Shown here piece after piece: positions 1 through 9,800 of a stretch of 64,000 bases of DNA; the first letter of the stretch is position 1; every line of letters begins with the position of its first letter. The translations under genes and the position numbers were made by a program. The notes under the pieces are model-generated. The model did no database searches. It saw only the letters and a list, made by a program, of their open reading frames with translations, and had not been told where the DNA came from. The stretch lies in NCBI RefSeq assembly GCF_020687505.1, contig NZ_JAJEQT010000001.1; one strand, 5' to 3'. Source of the DNA: Coprococcus_C hominis (GTDB taxonomy: Bacteria; Bacillota; Clostridia; Lachnospirales; Lachnospiraceae).

Positions 1-6
1 CTCTAT

Positions 7-1206
7 TTAGTACGAATTTGCAATCGTCGCATACGAGCCATAAATCGGCTGGATTACGGAAATAATAACAAATCCAACGACTGCCGCCATCACGACGATC
101 ATCGCAGGCTCCAGATAAGAAACCAGCTTGTTCATCGCTACCTCGGAATCATATTCCATCTGGTTCGCAATTGATACAAGCATTGTATCGAGCGCACCCG
201 TCTCTTCACCGACTGAAATGGACGAAGAAAGCTTCTTCGTAAATCCATCTACCCGGTCAATACTCTCACTTAAATTCATACCACCACGTACATCCGCGAT
301 GACCTGATCAAACTGCTTTTCAATGTAAGAATTGCCAATCGTATTTCGTGCGATCTGCAGACAGTTGATGATTGAAATACCTGCCGAATACAAGCTCGAC
401 AACGTACGAGCAAACCGTGCGGTATAAATGACACGGCGCAGCTTCCCGATCACCGGCAGCTTCAGTTCTAACTTGTCCTTTGCATACCGCACACCCGGTA
501 TCGCAAAAAGCACATGAAAGAAAATATACAACACAACGGCTGCCAAAATCAAGACATACCATTTATTTTTCACAAAATTACTGATGCCCAGCAGAATCGT
601 CGTTGAGGTCGGAAGCGCATCCATCTGGGAAAATAAATCCTTAAACTGCGGAATAACATAGCCCATGATGATTGCAACTACTACCACGATCAACACACAG
701 AGGATCTTCGGATAAGTCATTGAGCTTTTGACCTTCTGGTTCAGCCGATATTCCTTCTCATAATGCACAGACATCTGCAGTGCGATTTTGTCCATGCTTC
801 CGCTGCTCTCTGCACTCTTGATCATATTGATAAAGAGCGGTGGAAATGCGTCGCCACTCGCAGACATTGCCTCAGAAAGCGGCACACCGGAACGCACCTG
901 TTTTAACAGTCCGGTATATACCTCCCGTTCCTTTGGCTTGATGGACTCATCCTCGGATATGATTCGCAGTGCCTTTACGAGCGTCACGCCCGCGCCAAGC
1001 AGCTCACCGATATTCTTCGCGAACTCAGAGACAACATCGGAACGCAGACGTTTGATGTTGACCTTATCCGCCTGTGCCTTCGCCTGTATCAAATATTTCT
1101 TTTCCTGTTTTAAGCGCTCATGCAGATCAAGCTCATCGGTTGCCTGCATCGTACCGGAAATCGTCTTTCCGTTTTCATCCTGCGCTCTGTATTTATAAGT
1201 AACCAT
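7..1206 (-). CDS. Type IV pilus / type II secretion inner-membrane platform protein (PilC/GspF family)
   Basis: The 399-residue product is the usual length for PilC/GspF, the polytopic membrane platform on which the assembly ATPase works during pilus assembly. Two homologous GspF domains are visible, roughly residues 65-190 and 265-390. Each begins with a conserved stretch of the type 'FAKNIGELLGAGVTL' or 'FARTLSSLYSAGISI' and each is followed by hydrophobic segments (near 170-190, 215-235 and 370-390). The start is preceded by AGGAGG four bases upstream of ATG. It is the last gene of the pilus operon visible here, 8 bases downstream of the prepilin peptidase. The assembly ATPase (PilB/GspE) is not in the window and may lie beyond the left edge. 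Family assignment is firm; membership of a pilus rather than a secretion system is inferred from the pilin-like neighbours. Confidence 0.93.
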   Translation of the reverse strand: MVTYKYRAQDENGKTISGTMQATDELDLHERLKQEKKYLIQAKAQADKVNIKRLRSDVVSEFAKNIGELLGAGVTLVKALRIISEDESIKPKEREVYTGLLKQVRSGVPLSEAMSASGDAFPPLFINMIKSAESSGSMDKIALQMSVHYEKEYRLNQKVKSSMTYPKILCVLIVVVVAIIMGYVIPQFKDLFSQMDALPTSTTILLGISNFVKNKWYVLILAAVVLYIFFHVLFAIPGVRYAKDKLELKLPVIGKLRRVIYTARFARTLSSLYSAGISIINCLQIARNTIGNSYIEKQFDQVIADVRGGMNLSESIDRVDGFTKKLSSSISVGEETGALDTMLVSIANQMEYDSEVAMNKLVSYLEPAMIVVMAAVVGFVIISVIQPIYGSYATIANSY

Positions 1207-1214
1207 AGCGCCTC

Positions 1215-2003
1215 CTAATATGTAGCTGTCATCATGCTCTTCACATAATCAATATACATCGAAATCATGGAATCACCCAGATTCTGTGTCAGCGATACAA
1301 GCACGCCAAACGCCAGAAATGGTCCAAATGCAAACTGCTCTTTTCTGCCTTTTTTCTTTTTAACAAGCAGATATATCGCATACGCGCCACCGACGATAAT
1401 TCCCACGAAAAAGGCTGCTACAACACCCTTCCATCCAAGCAGGAATCCAGCGGCAAACATCATCTTCACATCGCCGCCGCCAAAGCCGTTAAATAACATC
1501 AGAATAAACATTGGCACACTGATCGCGAAAAGTCCAATCACACGCTCTATGATCGTTGGTCCCGGCAGCACCCAGATAGCAGGGATACCAAGCAACAGCA
1601 AAATCACATTCAACTGTGGCGGAATCTCCTGCGTGTCCGCATCGATCATCGTGATCACCATCAGATCACAGATCACAAGGAAGAACAGCAACGCGGATAG
1701 ATGAATTCCGTACATTGCAACAGAAAATACTGCAAATGCACCACCGATCAGCTCGATAATAAGCGGACGTTTCGGCAATACAGAACCACAATATCTGCAG
1801 CGGTTCTGATAACGAATCCGGGAAAAGATCGGAATGACATCTTTCCATGTCTGCTCGTGGTCGCACTGCTTACAGTGGGAATGACGAATCGTCAGCTTCT
1901 CCTTCTTCGGAAGCCGTTCAATGACCAGATTCAGATAAGAAAACACAGTCACTCCCATCAAAAATACCAATATGTATATCATTGCATATAAAAAATAATT
2001 CAT
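1215..2003 (-). CDS. pilD: Prepilin peptidase / N-methyltransferase (A24 family)
   Basis: This 262-residue polytopic membrane aspartic protease cleaves prepilin leader peptides and N-methylates the new N-terminus. The N-terminal cytoplasmic domain has the four-cysteine zinc site of bifunctional enzymes (Cys44, Cys47, Cys69, Cys72). The protease motifs are 'MIDADTQEIP' (Asp121/Asp123 region) and 'GGGDVKMM' (Asp178), with about seven hydrophobic segments. Its ATG follows AAGGGG six bases away. It lies between pilC and a pilin-like gene, so its substrates are probably the four pilin-like proteins encoded upstream. No missing catalytic residue is apparent. Confidence 0.95.
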   Translation of the reverse strand: MNYFLYAMIYILVFLMGVTVFSYLNLVIERLPKKEKLTIRHSHCKQCDHEQTWKDVIPIFSRIRYQNRCRYCGSVLPKRPLIIELIGGAFAVFSVAMYGIHLSALLFFLVICDLMVITMIDADTQEIPPQLNVILLLLGIPAIWVLPGPTIIERVIGLFAISVPMFILMLFNGFGGGDVKMMFAAGFLLGWKGVVAAFFVGIIVGGAYAIYLLVKKKKGRKEQFAFGPFLAFGVLVSLTQNLGDSMISMYIDYVKSMMTATY

Positions 2004-2015
2004 TTTCTACCCCTT

Positions 2016-2696
2016 TTACTCTGTTTTACAGTTGATCTGTGTGTCGGAATTCGCATCTAAATTATAACACTGAATATATTCCGTGTATGTAAAATCGCCA
2101 TACCGTGAGCTATGCAGTGTCAGACTCATATAAATAATATTGTCTGCATAATCTCCCTTCGGCTGTGTAAACTTCAACTCCTTGATGGAATACCCCATAT
2201 ACGCTTTCTGGTCAAATACCCAGTCAGTACTCTTCACTTCGCCACTTGCAACCACCACCGGATAATAATGCACAACCAGATATCCTTCTTCATTCACGCC
2301 AATATAGACATGACTGCCCTGCGCATCGGTAAACTCGATCTTATTATACCCTGTCGTTTCATTCTGTCCACCGAGCGTCGCATCTGTCGACAGCTGCATG
2401 ACATATGGTAATGTGACCTCGCTCGTTGTTCCATCCTCATTTTTTACCTCCGTTGTGATTGTCGCATCCCGCGCACCCTCGATCTCACCGCGGATCTTCG
2501 AAGCAATGATGGATGATACCTGCATACCATTTGCAGTGTCCTTCGCAGTATAATAGACGCTCACCGTATTCGCGATCACCTTGCTCGCCGCAATCATAAA
2601 AAGCCCGATCAGCATAAAGGTCACGATCATTTCCACCAGCGTGAGTCCCTGATTCTTATTATGAAATTTTCGAAAAAGCTGCTTCAGTTTTTTCAT
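2016..2696 (-). CDS. Prepilin-type N-terminal methylation-domain protein (minor pilin / pseudopilin)
   Basis: The 226-residue protein has a type IV prepilin leader: a basic N-terminus (MKKLKQLFRKFHNKNQG), cleavage expected after the Gly, then LTLVEMIVTFMLIG with Glu at mature position 5 and a hydrophobic helix. The rest is a globular domain of unknown class rich in beta-type sequence. It is cotranscribed with the other pilin-like genes and the peptidase. GAGGAG precedes the start at slightly long spacing. It probably acts as a minor pilin in priming or tip assembly, but which subunit it corresponds to cannot be told from sequence alone. Confidence 0.85.
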   Translation of the reverse strand: MKKLKQLFRKFHNKNQGLTLVEMIVTFMLIGLFMIAASKVIANTVSVYYTAKDTANGMQVSSIIASKIRGEIEGARDATITTEVKNEDGTTSEVTLPYVMQLSTDATLGGQNETTGYNKIEFTDAQGSHVYIGVNEEGYLVVHYYPVVVASGEVKSTDWVFDQKAYMGYSIKELKFTQPKGDYADNIIYMSLTLHSSRYGDFTYTEYIQCYNLDANSDTQINCKTE

Positions 2697-2714
2697 TTCA
2701 ATAACTGACTCCTC

Positions 2715-3101
2715 TTATTCTCCTGCTTCTTCACTTTTATGTATCACCCGGAACACCGTCAGATCGGCACGATCACTATAATAACGGTGCAGCTTTGCTT
2801 CTATCGCAAAGCTCGTTGCCTGTGCCATATTCTGTGAATCTGTCTTATTTGTGTCCACCGTCAGTGTGATGCCTGTATCTGCTAATGTCTCAAACACGGT
2901 ATCCGTCCGATACATTTCCTCGTTCAGGATACGCTGTTCCTCCTGCATATCCTTGCTTTTCTTGACCAATTCTCCGGATACGCCAAGCAAATGTACCATA
3001 CATTCTGCCAGAACCATAACAAGAATCACGAATCCAACGATCACTTCCACCATCGTCGAACCTGCATTATTCATTTGTCGCACGATTTTTCTTCTCTTCA
3101 T
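2715..3101 (-). CDS. Prepilin-type minor pilin, short
   Basis: I place the start at 3101. That ATG begins one base after the upstream stop codon, and the leader 'KIVRQMNNAG' then sits at the N-terminus; a longer frame would run into the previous gene. The product is 128 residues. Cleavage after Gly gives STMVEVIVGFVILVMVLAE with Glu at position 5. The small C-terminal domain has no recognisable fold in the text. Translational coupling to the upstream gene is likely given the one-base gap. It probably belongs to a minor-pilin initiation complex with its neighbours, in the manner of GspHIJK or PilVWX; this is inference from order and size. Confidence 0.8.
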   Translation of the reverse strand: MKRRKIVRQMNNAGSTMVEVIVGFVILVMVLAECMVHLLGVSGELVKKSKDMQEEQRILNEEMYRTDTVFETLADTGITLTVDTNKTDSQNMAQATSFAIEAKLHRYYSDRADLTVFRVIHKSEEAGE

Positions 3102-3102
3102 G

Positions 3103-3789
3103 TTACTCACGCTCCAGAAAACTCCAGCTCCAATGCTCACTTTTCAGAATATCATTTTTCGATGGATTTACCGTATCATCTCCAGTATCCACACCAATTT
3201 CTGCGTCCTCATAATCCATACAGGACAAATTATACTTTGACAACATGGATGCTGTCTGGTCACCCTTCGTACAGGTTACTTTGACACAAAGGATAACATC
3301 GTTTTTCGATATCTGATAACTGCCATCGTTCTCCCAATAGATACAGACTGAAATATCATCCGCCATCGCTGCATATTTTGTCGTATCTCCGCCTGTTGCT
3401 GCGAGGGTAAAATACCGGTACGCCGCTTTCTCCCCATGATCAGTCGAACTCTCCGATTCATAATACGGCCAGTTGCCCTGACACACATTATATCGAAGAT
3501 ACTGCCACAGCAGATTTTTTCCATCCGTCACATCTTGCTTCTGCATATCAAAACTTGTATATGCCGGCGTCGTCAGTTCTTTCTCTATTTCAATACTGAT
3601 CGTCTTCGAAAGCTCCCGGCATTGGTTCTGTGTCACCCGGCGCACCGAAGACGAAAACAATGCATAGCTTACAAGCAACAAAGATAAGCAGAACACAACG
3701 ACAACCATACTGACAACAATCGCCACGATCATTGCAGAACCGCGATTTTCTTCTTTATGAAATTGTCTGAGCTTTCTTTTTCTCTGCAT
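3103..3789 (-). CDS. Pilin-like protein lacking Glu5 (PilX/GspK-like candidate)
   Basis: The 228-residue product has a basic leader ending 'EENRG', then SAMIVAIVVSMVVVVFCLSL, a long hydrophobic helix with pilin topology. The residue at mature position 5 is not Glu. Among type II/IV systems, lack of Glu5 is typical of the tip subunit GspK and of PilX-like minor pilins, so a capping role is a reasonable guess. The remainder is a soluble domain of unknown type with several Cys residues. It starts 22 bases after the megapilin stop and is followed one base later by the next pilin gene. The ribosome binding site is weak, so coupling is likely. Confidence 0.75.
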   Translation of the reverse strand: MQRKRKLRQFHKEENRGSAMIVAIVVSMVVVVFCLSLLLVSYALFSSSVRRVTQNQCRELSKTISIEIEKELTTPAYTSFDMQKQDVTDGKNLLWQYLRYNVCQGNWPYYESESSTDHGEKAAYRYFTLAATGGDTTKYAAMADDISVCIYWENDGSYQISKNDVILCVKVTCTKGDQTASMLSKYNLSCMDYEDAEIGVDTGDDTVNPSKNDILKSEHWSWSFLERE

Positions 3790-3811
3790 GTACCTGTAAT
3801 TTATCTTTCTA

Positions 3812-6800
3812 CTATTTTGATATTCCGGTAATTGTCAGCGTCTGTGGCTGTGTCCACTCGGCAAGTCCATCTTCCGAAATTGCCGCAAATCGGATCTGCA
3901 CATCTTTCACATCCTCGGTAAACCATGTGTCCTTCTCCAGTATAAAGCTTGCGCTTGTCTGGTCTGCGGTATAATAAACGGACTGTACTAATGTACCCTC
4001 TGCATCAAATCCCAGCACCTGTACGAGCATCGGTTGCTCAATTGCCACTGTATAATTCACAACTTCTTTCTGTGTCGTACCACTTCCAACTGTCACCGTT
4101 GTTCCTGCAAGCTTCGGAAGCTCTGTCCTTGCAGCTTCCTTTTTCACAGTTCCAGTCCAGATCACCATATCCATCTCCTCGGCTTCCGTGATTGCGCTGG
4201 CATCTGTTGTCGTTGCATCATCAACTGGAATCAGTTTCCACATTGCGACATCCGAGCTTTCAAAGGCATCCAGATGTGCCTCGCCGACAACTGCCTGTAC
4301 TGCAACGAACGTCGTTGTATCTGGAAGTAACACAGAAATCTGATTTTTTTCTGCAACCACCTTTGCGCAGATTGCAGTCGTTGTATCCTCCATCCGTACA
4401 TTTACGGCATAGCTTACGTTTACTGTTTTTTCCTCTGTCAGAATACCCGCAAACTCCGTGTATGGATTTGCTTCACACAGGCTTTCTCTGCGGATCTTTG
4501 CGTTGCTTCCTGCATAGTATACATAATATTTATCGGTCTTTGGCTGTACATACAGCACGCCATATGCCCCGCTTGCATCCTTGATCTGCACCTCGTAATA
4601 ATCGGCGCCATCCTGTACCTCGAACCGATATGCCCGTGACTCATACGTTCCAACCAGATCTTCATCCTGTACTGGTGCTGTCAATGTCCATTTTGTTCCA
4701 TCGTAATACTGCAGAACACGCACATCGTCTGCCAAACGCTTGACATCCGGTGTTTCAAGCTTCTGGACAGTCTGTATTTCCTCGGTTGTTGCTTCTGTCG
4801 TAGAATCCTGTGTATCCGCATCCGTCACAGCATTCTCTGTCTCATCTGGCTGTCCCATCGTTCCAGCCGTTGTCTCTGCTTCCTTTTTACCTTCTGAAGC
4901 ATCCATAACGACCTGTTTCTCTTCTGCTCCATTCGATGCAAGCTGTGTAGTCTTCGAATACTTTGTTCCATTTACTGTACAATCTGCATATTGAATATTG
5001 CTCTCGATATCGGCATCTGCATATCCAACCATCGCATCTACACTTGTCCCCCCCGTCACGGCTCCATCACTTGTACAGCTATTAAACTTCACGCCCCTGT
5101 AGCGCAGGTATCCAATCATACCACCCGTGTACCATGTTCCGGTAACCGTACCGTAATTGTTGCACTTTGTAAATGTCATCGCATCACTGGTCTGATTCTC
5201 CATCTGTCCAACAATGCCACCAACCGCGATATTTCCGGTCGCAGTCGTCTTAACTTCTGCATAATTCGTAAGGTACTCCAGATTCTCGCCAGACATCGAA
5301 TGTCCGATAATGCCACCCACAGCCGTATTTTCCCCAGCTACTTTCGCTGTCACATGCCATGTGCCTGCTGTGATAATCTGCTCTGTCGCTGTACCCTTTA
5401 CAACAGCATCTTTCTGGTTACATCCAACAATACCACCGGTATAGCCAAGATAGTTGTCAATCGTTGTATTTCCTTCTTCCTTTTGCGAATTATCTGTCAA
5501 AGAAACCGTTCCATAATTTGTACCAACGATACCGCCGGCATTCGCTCTTGCAGTTTCATATGCAGTTCCATCTACCATGCCGCCATGCACAACGGTATCT
5601 GCACTTCCAATCGTGTTTGCCTTGACCGTTGAATTATATCCATTGGCACCAACGATACCGCCAACATTTGCTGTCACGCCATCTCCCGCACCAGATACGC
5701 TTCCTGTAAATGTACATTCCATCACCTGTGCCGCATCTGTATCCTCTGCTTTTTCCGTCGCGATACCACTCACACCAACGATACCGCCGTAGCTTGCAAT
5801 AGATGTACCACGGTTACCTACGATCGTTGCGCTTACATTACACTGATTGACTGTACCCTTGTTCTCACCGACAATACCACCTGCAACTTCTTTCGCTGTG
5901 ATGGTTCCATAATTATTGCTTGTTAGAATCTTATTATTCGACTTGCGGCTCGCGCTGATCATACCACCTGCGTATCCAGTCTTTGCCGTTACAGCAGCCC
6001 GGTTCTTCGCATTCTCGATACGTAAAAATGTGTTTGCATCATCGTATCCAACAAGTCCGCCAACATAAGTATCTGATGTCACACTTCCACCGCCAACAGT
6101 ACCTGTCACATACATCTGTACTTCACTTGTCTGGACATTGGCATTGCATACCTTGTCAACTACCGTCTCTTCGGATGGCTGATTTAAGGTCAGCTTTCTT
6201 ACATTCTCCGCTGTCGTTCTCGCATAGGTCGTATCCGTACTGTTTACAAGCATCGTGTAACCGATGTAACCTCCAGTAAATGCGCTGCCTGTGATCGTGC
6301 CTCTGAAGTCTGACATGTCCGCAGAGGTCTGGATGCGGGCGTACTGAATATCTTCGGTTTTTGTAACCAATTTTGTTGTATAAAATATTAGCTTTGCATT
6401 ATTTAAAATGTAATTATATACAGACTCATCCTCCGAATAAAACATCATCTGATAGTTTTCAGAGCTGCTTTTTTTGGCTATTCGTGTAACCGTTTTAGGA
6501 CTTAATTTCCAATAATTATTTGCCTTTCCATCTTCTCCTATCTCTTCTACATATTCTTTATTCATTGAATTTGCATTCCATTGATCAAAGTGAATTGAAA
6601 GTTCATTTTCAACAGGAATCTTAACATACCAATCAAACGCATCATATTCACTATTGTTTAAAAATTGAACATTCGTTATCTGGTATACCGTTAAAAGTTG
6701 TCCAACCCATATTGTTGTTTTCCCGCCTGTTAATTTTAATTGGTATTCACCCTCTCCTGTACCAATTACTTCGTGTATATTTTTTTCTGTAATGTTATTG

Positions 6801-9800
6801 TTTCCTGGTTTAAGTACAGTTTTGTTTCCATCTCCTCCCGTATAATAGAATTCTATATCCGTAATATCAAAGGAATATGCTTCCTGATAGCTCTTAAATG
6901 TCAACACAAAACTTCTGCTTCGACTTTTATTATTGGCAGCTATCTTTAAATCATCTGGCCGTAATACATATATAATCTCTGATTTCTCCGAATCCTCAAC
7001 TTCCTCCACTGGCAACTGCCATCCCCACAACTGTTTATCTATTAAAACATTTTGTTGCACATGTATTTTTACATACCAATCGGAGATTTCTTTATCACTG
7101 TCATTTACAGCTTGAATATTATATTTCACGGTCGGTGAATCTGCACTTCCCCATATTGTCTCTACACTCAAATCCAAGTAACAAAGTTTCGTTGTATTAC
7201 CCGCGGAAGAATCCGTTGCCGTATCGGTAGATCCACTCTGTCCAGGCTCCGTAATCATGTTCTGGTTATACCCATTCGTATTGATGATGTTCGCGCCAAT
7301 CACACCACCGACAAAATATTTGCCGCTGATGTTCTGTGTGCATACATATAATTGTTTCGCACTTCCGTCTGCCTTCTGCAACATCAAAATCGACGCATTG
7401 CAGCCGGCAAGTCCGCCGACATAGCTTCCTTTATCTGTATCTCCATTTATACTTCCAGCCGTCACAGCGTAGTTTGTAACTTCCGCGCCACTATCATTAT
7501 AACCAACGATACCACCAACATAGTTTTTACCGACGATGCGTACATTGTTATCTTTTCTTGCTTCTGCTTTGATCACACCATGATTGTAACCAGTGATTCC
7601 TCCAACATAATCAGCTGCATGGGAAACCGGATATTCCCCAGCAACAGTCACTGCACCCGATGTATCAAGATTTTCAAGCAGAGAACCTGTATTATAACCA
7701 CTGATACCTCCTGCATACATACCGGTTGCATAGACAACGCCTGTATTCTGCCAGTTTGAAACGGTATTTTTCGAATTCACGGTATCGGATACTACAATTG
7801 GACTTGCGCCCTTTTCAACCAATACCAAAGTATCTCCGCTACTATTTCCTGTATCTTCCTGTGTTTTTGTCAGATCTATATCTGCATTCGCGCCAATCAC
7901 ACCACCGACATAGGAACAGCCAATGACATAGTTGTCATTTCTGCCATTTGTATTCGTATCGTCCGTACCCGAAAGCTCCGCAGAACCAGTTGCATAGCCG
8001 ACGATACCGCCGACATAATCATGTCCAAATACATAGCTGTGCTTGCCATTATCCAATTCTGCACGCACACCCTGAAGCGTACTAAAATAACTGTAACCGG
8101 TAATACCGCCTACATAGGTTCCAGCTACCTTGTCCGCATAAGTTGCAAATGCCGTTCCATCCTGATTTCCAAGGAATGCCTGTAAATCTTTTCTCGAATA
8201 AAACGGTGTACTGTTGCTGTTTTTGATTGTAATATTTGCAAGGGCTGATGTATCATCTGTATGATTTGCCGCATACTCGTTTACACAGCTTCCTGCTATA
8301 CCACCAACGAATTTACTGTCCTTTTTATCTTCGCCATCCTTCACGACTGCATATACAGCTCCTGTATTCTCACAGTCTTCCAATGTGATGGCAGTTGACC
8401 GATTCTTCTCTGTCCGAAGCTCGCCGACAACACCTCCCACATGTGAAAGTCCGGTTACCTTTGCAGCATTGGAAAGCTCCTTCCATGTGACTGCAGACAC
8501 AACCGAATCCGAATCCGCAATCAATGTTCCGGTAATACCACCGACATAAGACTTTCCTTTTACAAAACTGGCTGTTTCTGCGTCTACATCATCATTTACG
8601 ACTTCGAGATTTTCTAAGATTCCCGCCGTCTCTCCAGTCAAATCCTTACCATACACCGTGATTCCGGCAAAAGAGCCAACATAATCGCCCGGAGACGTTA
8701 TCTGTACATCATCCAGTTTCAGATTCCCAATAGTTCCATAATTCGTGGCAAATAAACCAACCGGCTTTTTCTCATCATCCGCTTTACCAGTATCCATGTC
8801 TGTATACAACCTACACAGGGCATTTCCTGCCTGCGACATAGTAAGTCCCTTGATCGTATAAGACTTACCATCCGTATTCTTACCATCCAGAGAATCTTCC
8901 GGGCGAAGCTGTTTCATTGAGATAAAACATTCTGCCAAATCTGCAGTCTCATCATTTAACTGAATACCATTTCCATTCGTATTATAAAACGCCCCTGACT
9001 CTACAAATCCCGCCCAGTTGATATCTTCTGATAACTGGAAATGGCAAGTCAGCACCTTATTTTTATCCTGCTCATAATGCGCACTGCTCAAGCGCAGTTC
9101 ATCCACAGACTTCTCAGTATTTGCTGTAATGTCTGTCACGTAACGCATATTATAAAGATGTCTTGCATTTGCAATCGAATAATTGTAATTTACAACCTTC
9201 TTTGCAGCATCCGTGTTGTTATTTTCCTCGGCAAAATAAACATACGACTGGTTGCTCTGCCGTTCCGTTGTTGTATCATATGCAGCACCATACCCCTTGA
9301 TGGAGCATTTAATCTTATTTGCATCCAGCCCAAACCGATGGAATGTATAGGTTGACTTGAATTTAAAGTTTGCATTGGCAACCTTACTTGCTTTCGATGT
9401 GTCCCGTAAAATTGACAAATTCATCTCATAGCTGGCAGATGTCGCCTGAAAATCCGCTGCATCCAATACGACACGGATCGTTCCATCCGTATCGCTCCAT
9501 GCAAGGACTGGGAACTCCCCAAGCTCCTGCGCACTCCAAGTTCCAGTCTCATCTTTCACATACCGTGTGATTGCACAATTCTGTGCCTGCCGGTTTGCAT
9601 AATTCTTGATCTTTGCTCCGTTTAATGTGAACTTCATAACCGGAACACCATCTGCCATATTCTCACTGGTACAGAAATCAGAATCTACATCATATACGGT
9701 AATGTCATAATTCATCTTCTGTGCGGCATTTGCCGGCTTGCTGACCTTGAACGACAGATTTAACGTATCTTCATTATTTAATTTCACTTCATCAATGGAC

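Noticed and set aside
4991..5632. 213-codon plus-strand frame opposite the megapilin
   Set aside because: Antisense shadow of the GLUG repeats; no ribosome binding site.
5100..8700. Regularly recurring short motifs as a CRISPR array
   Set aside because: Repeats are degenerate, in frame and encode YVGGIVG-type motifs; spacing varies and there is no leader or cas gene.
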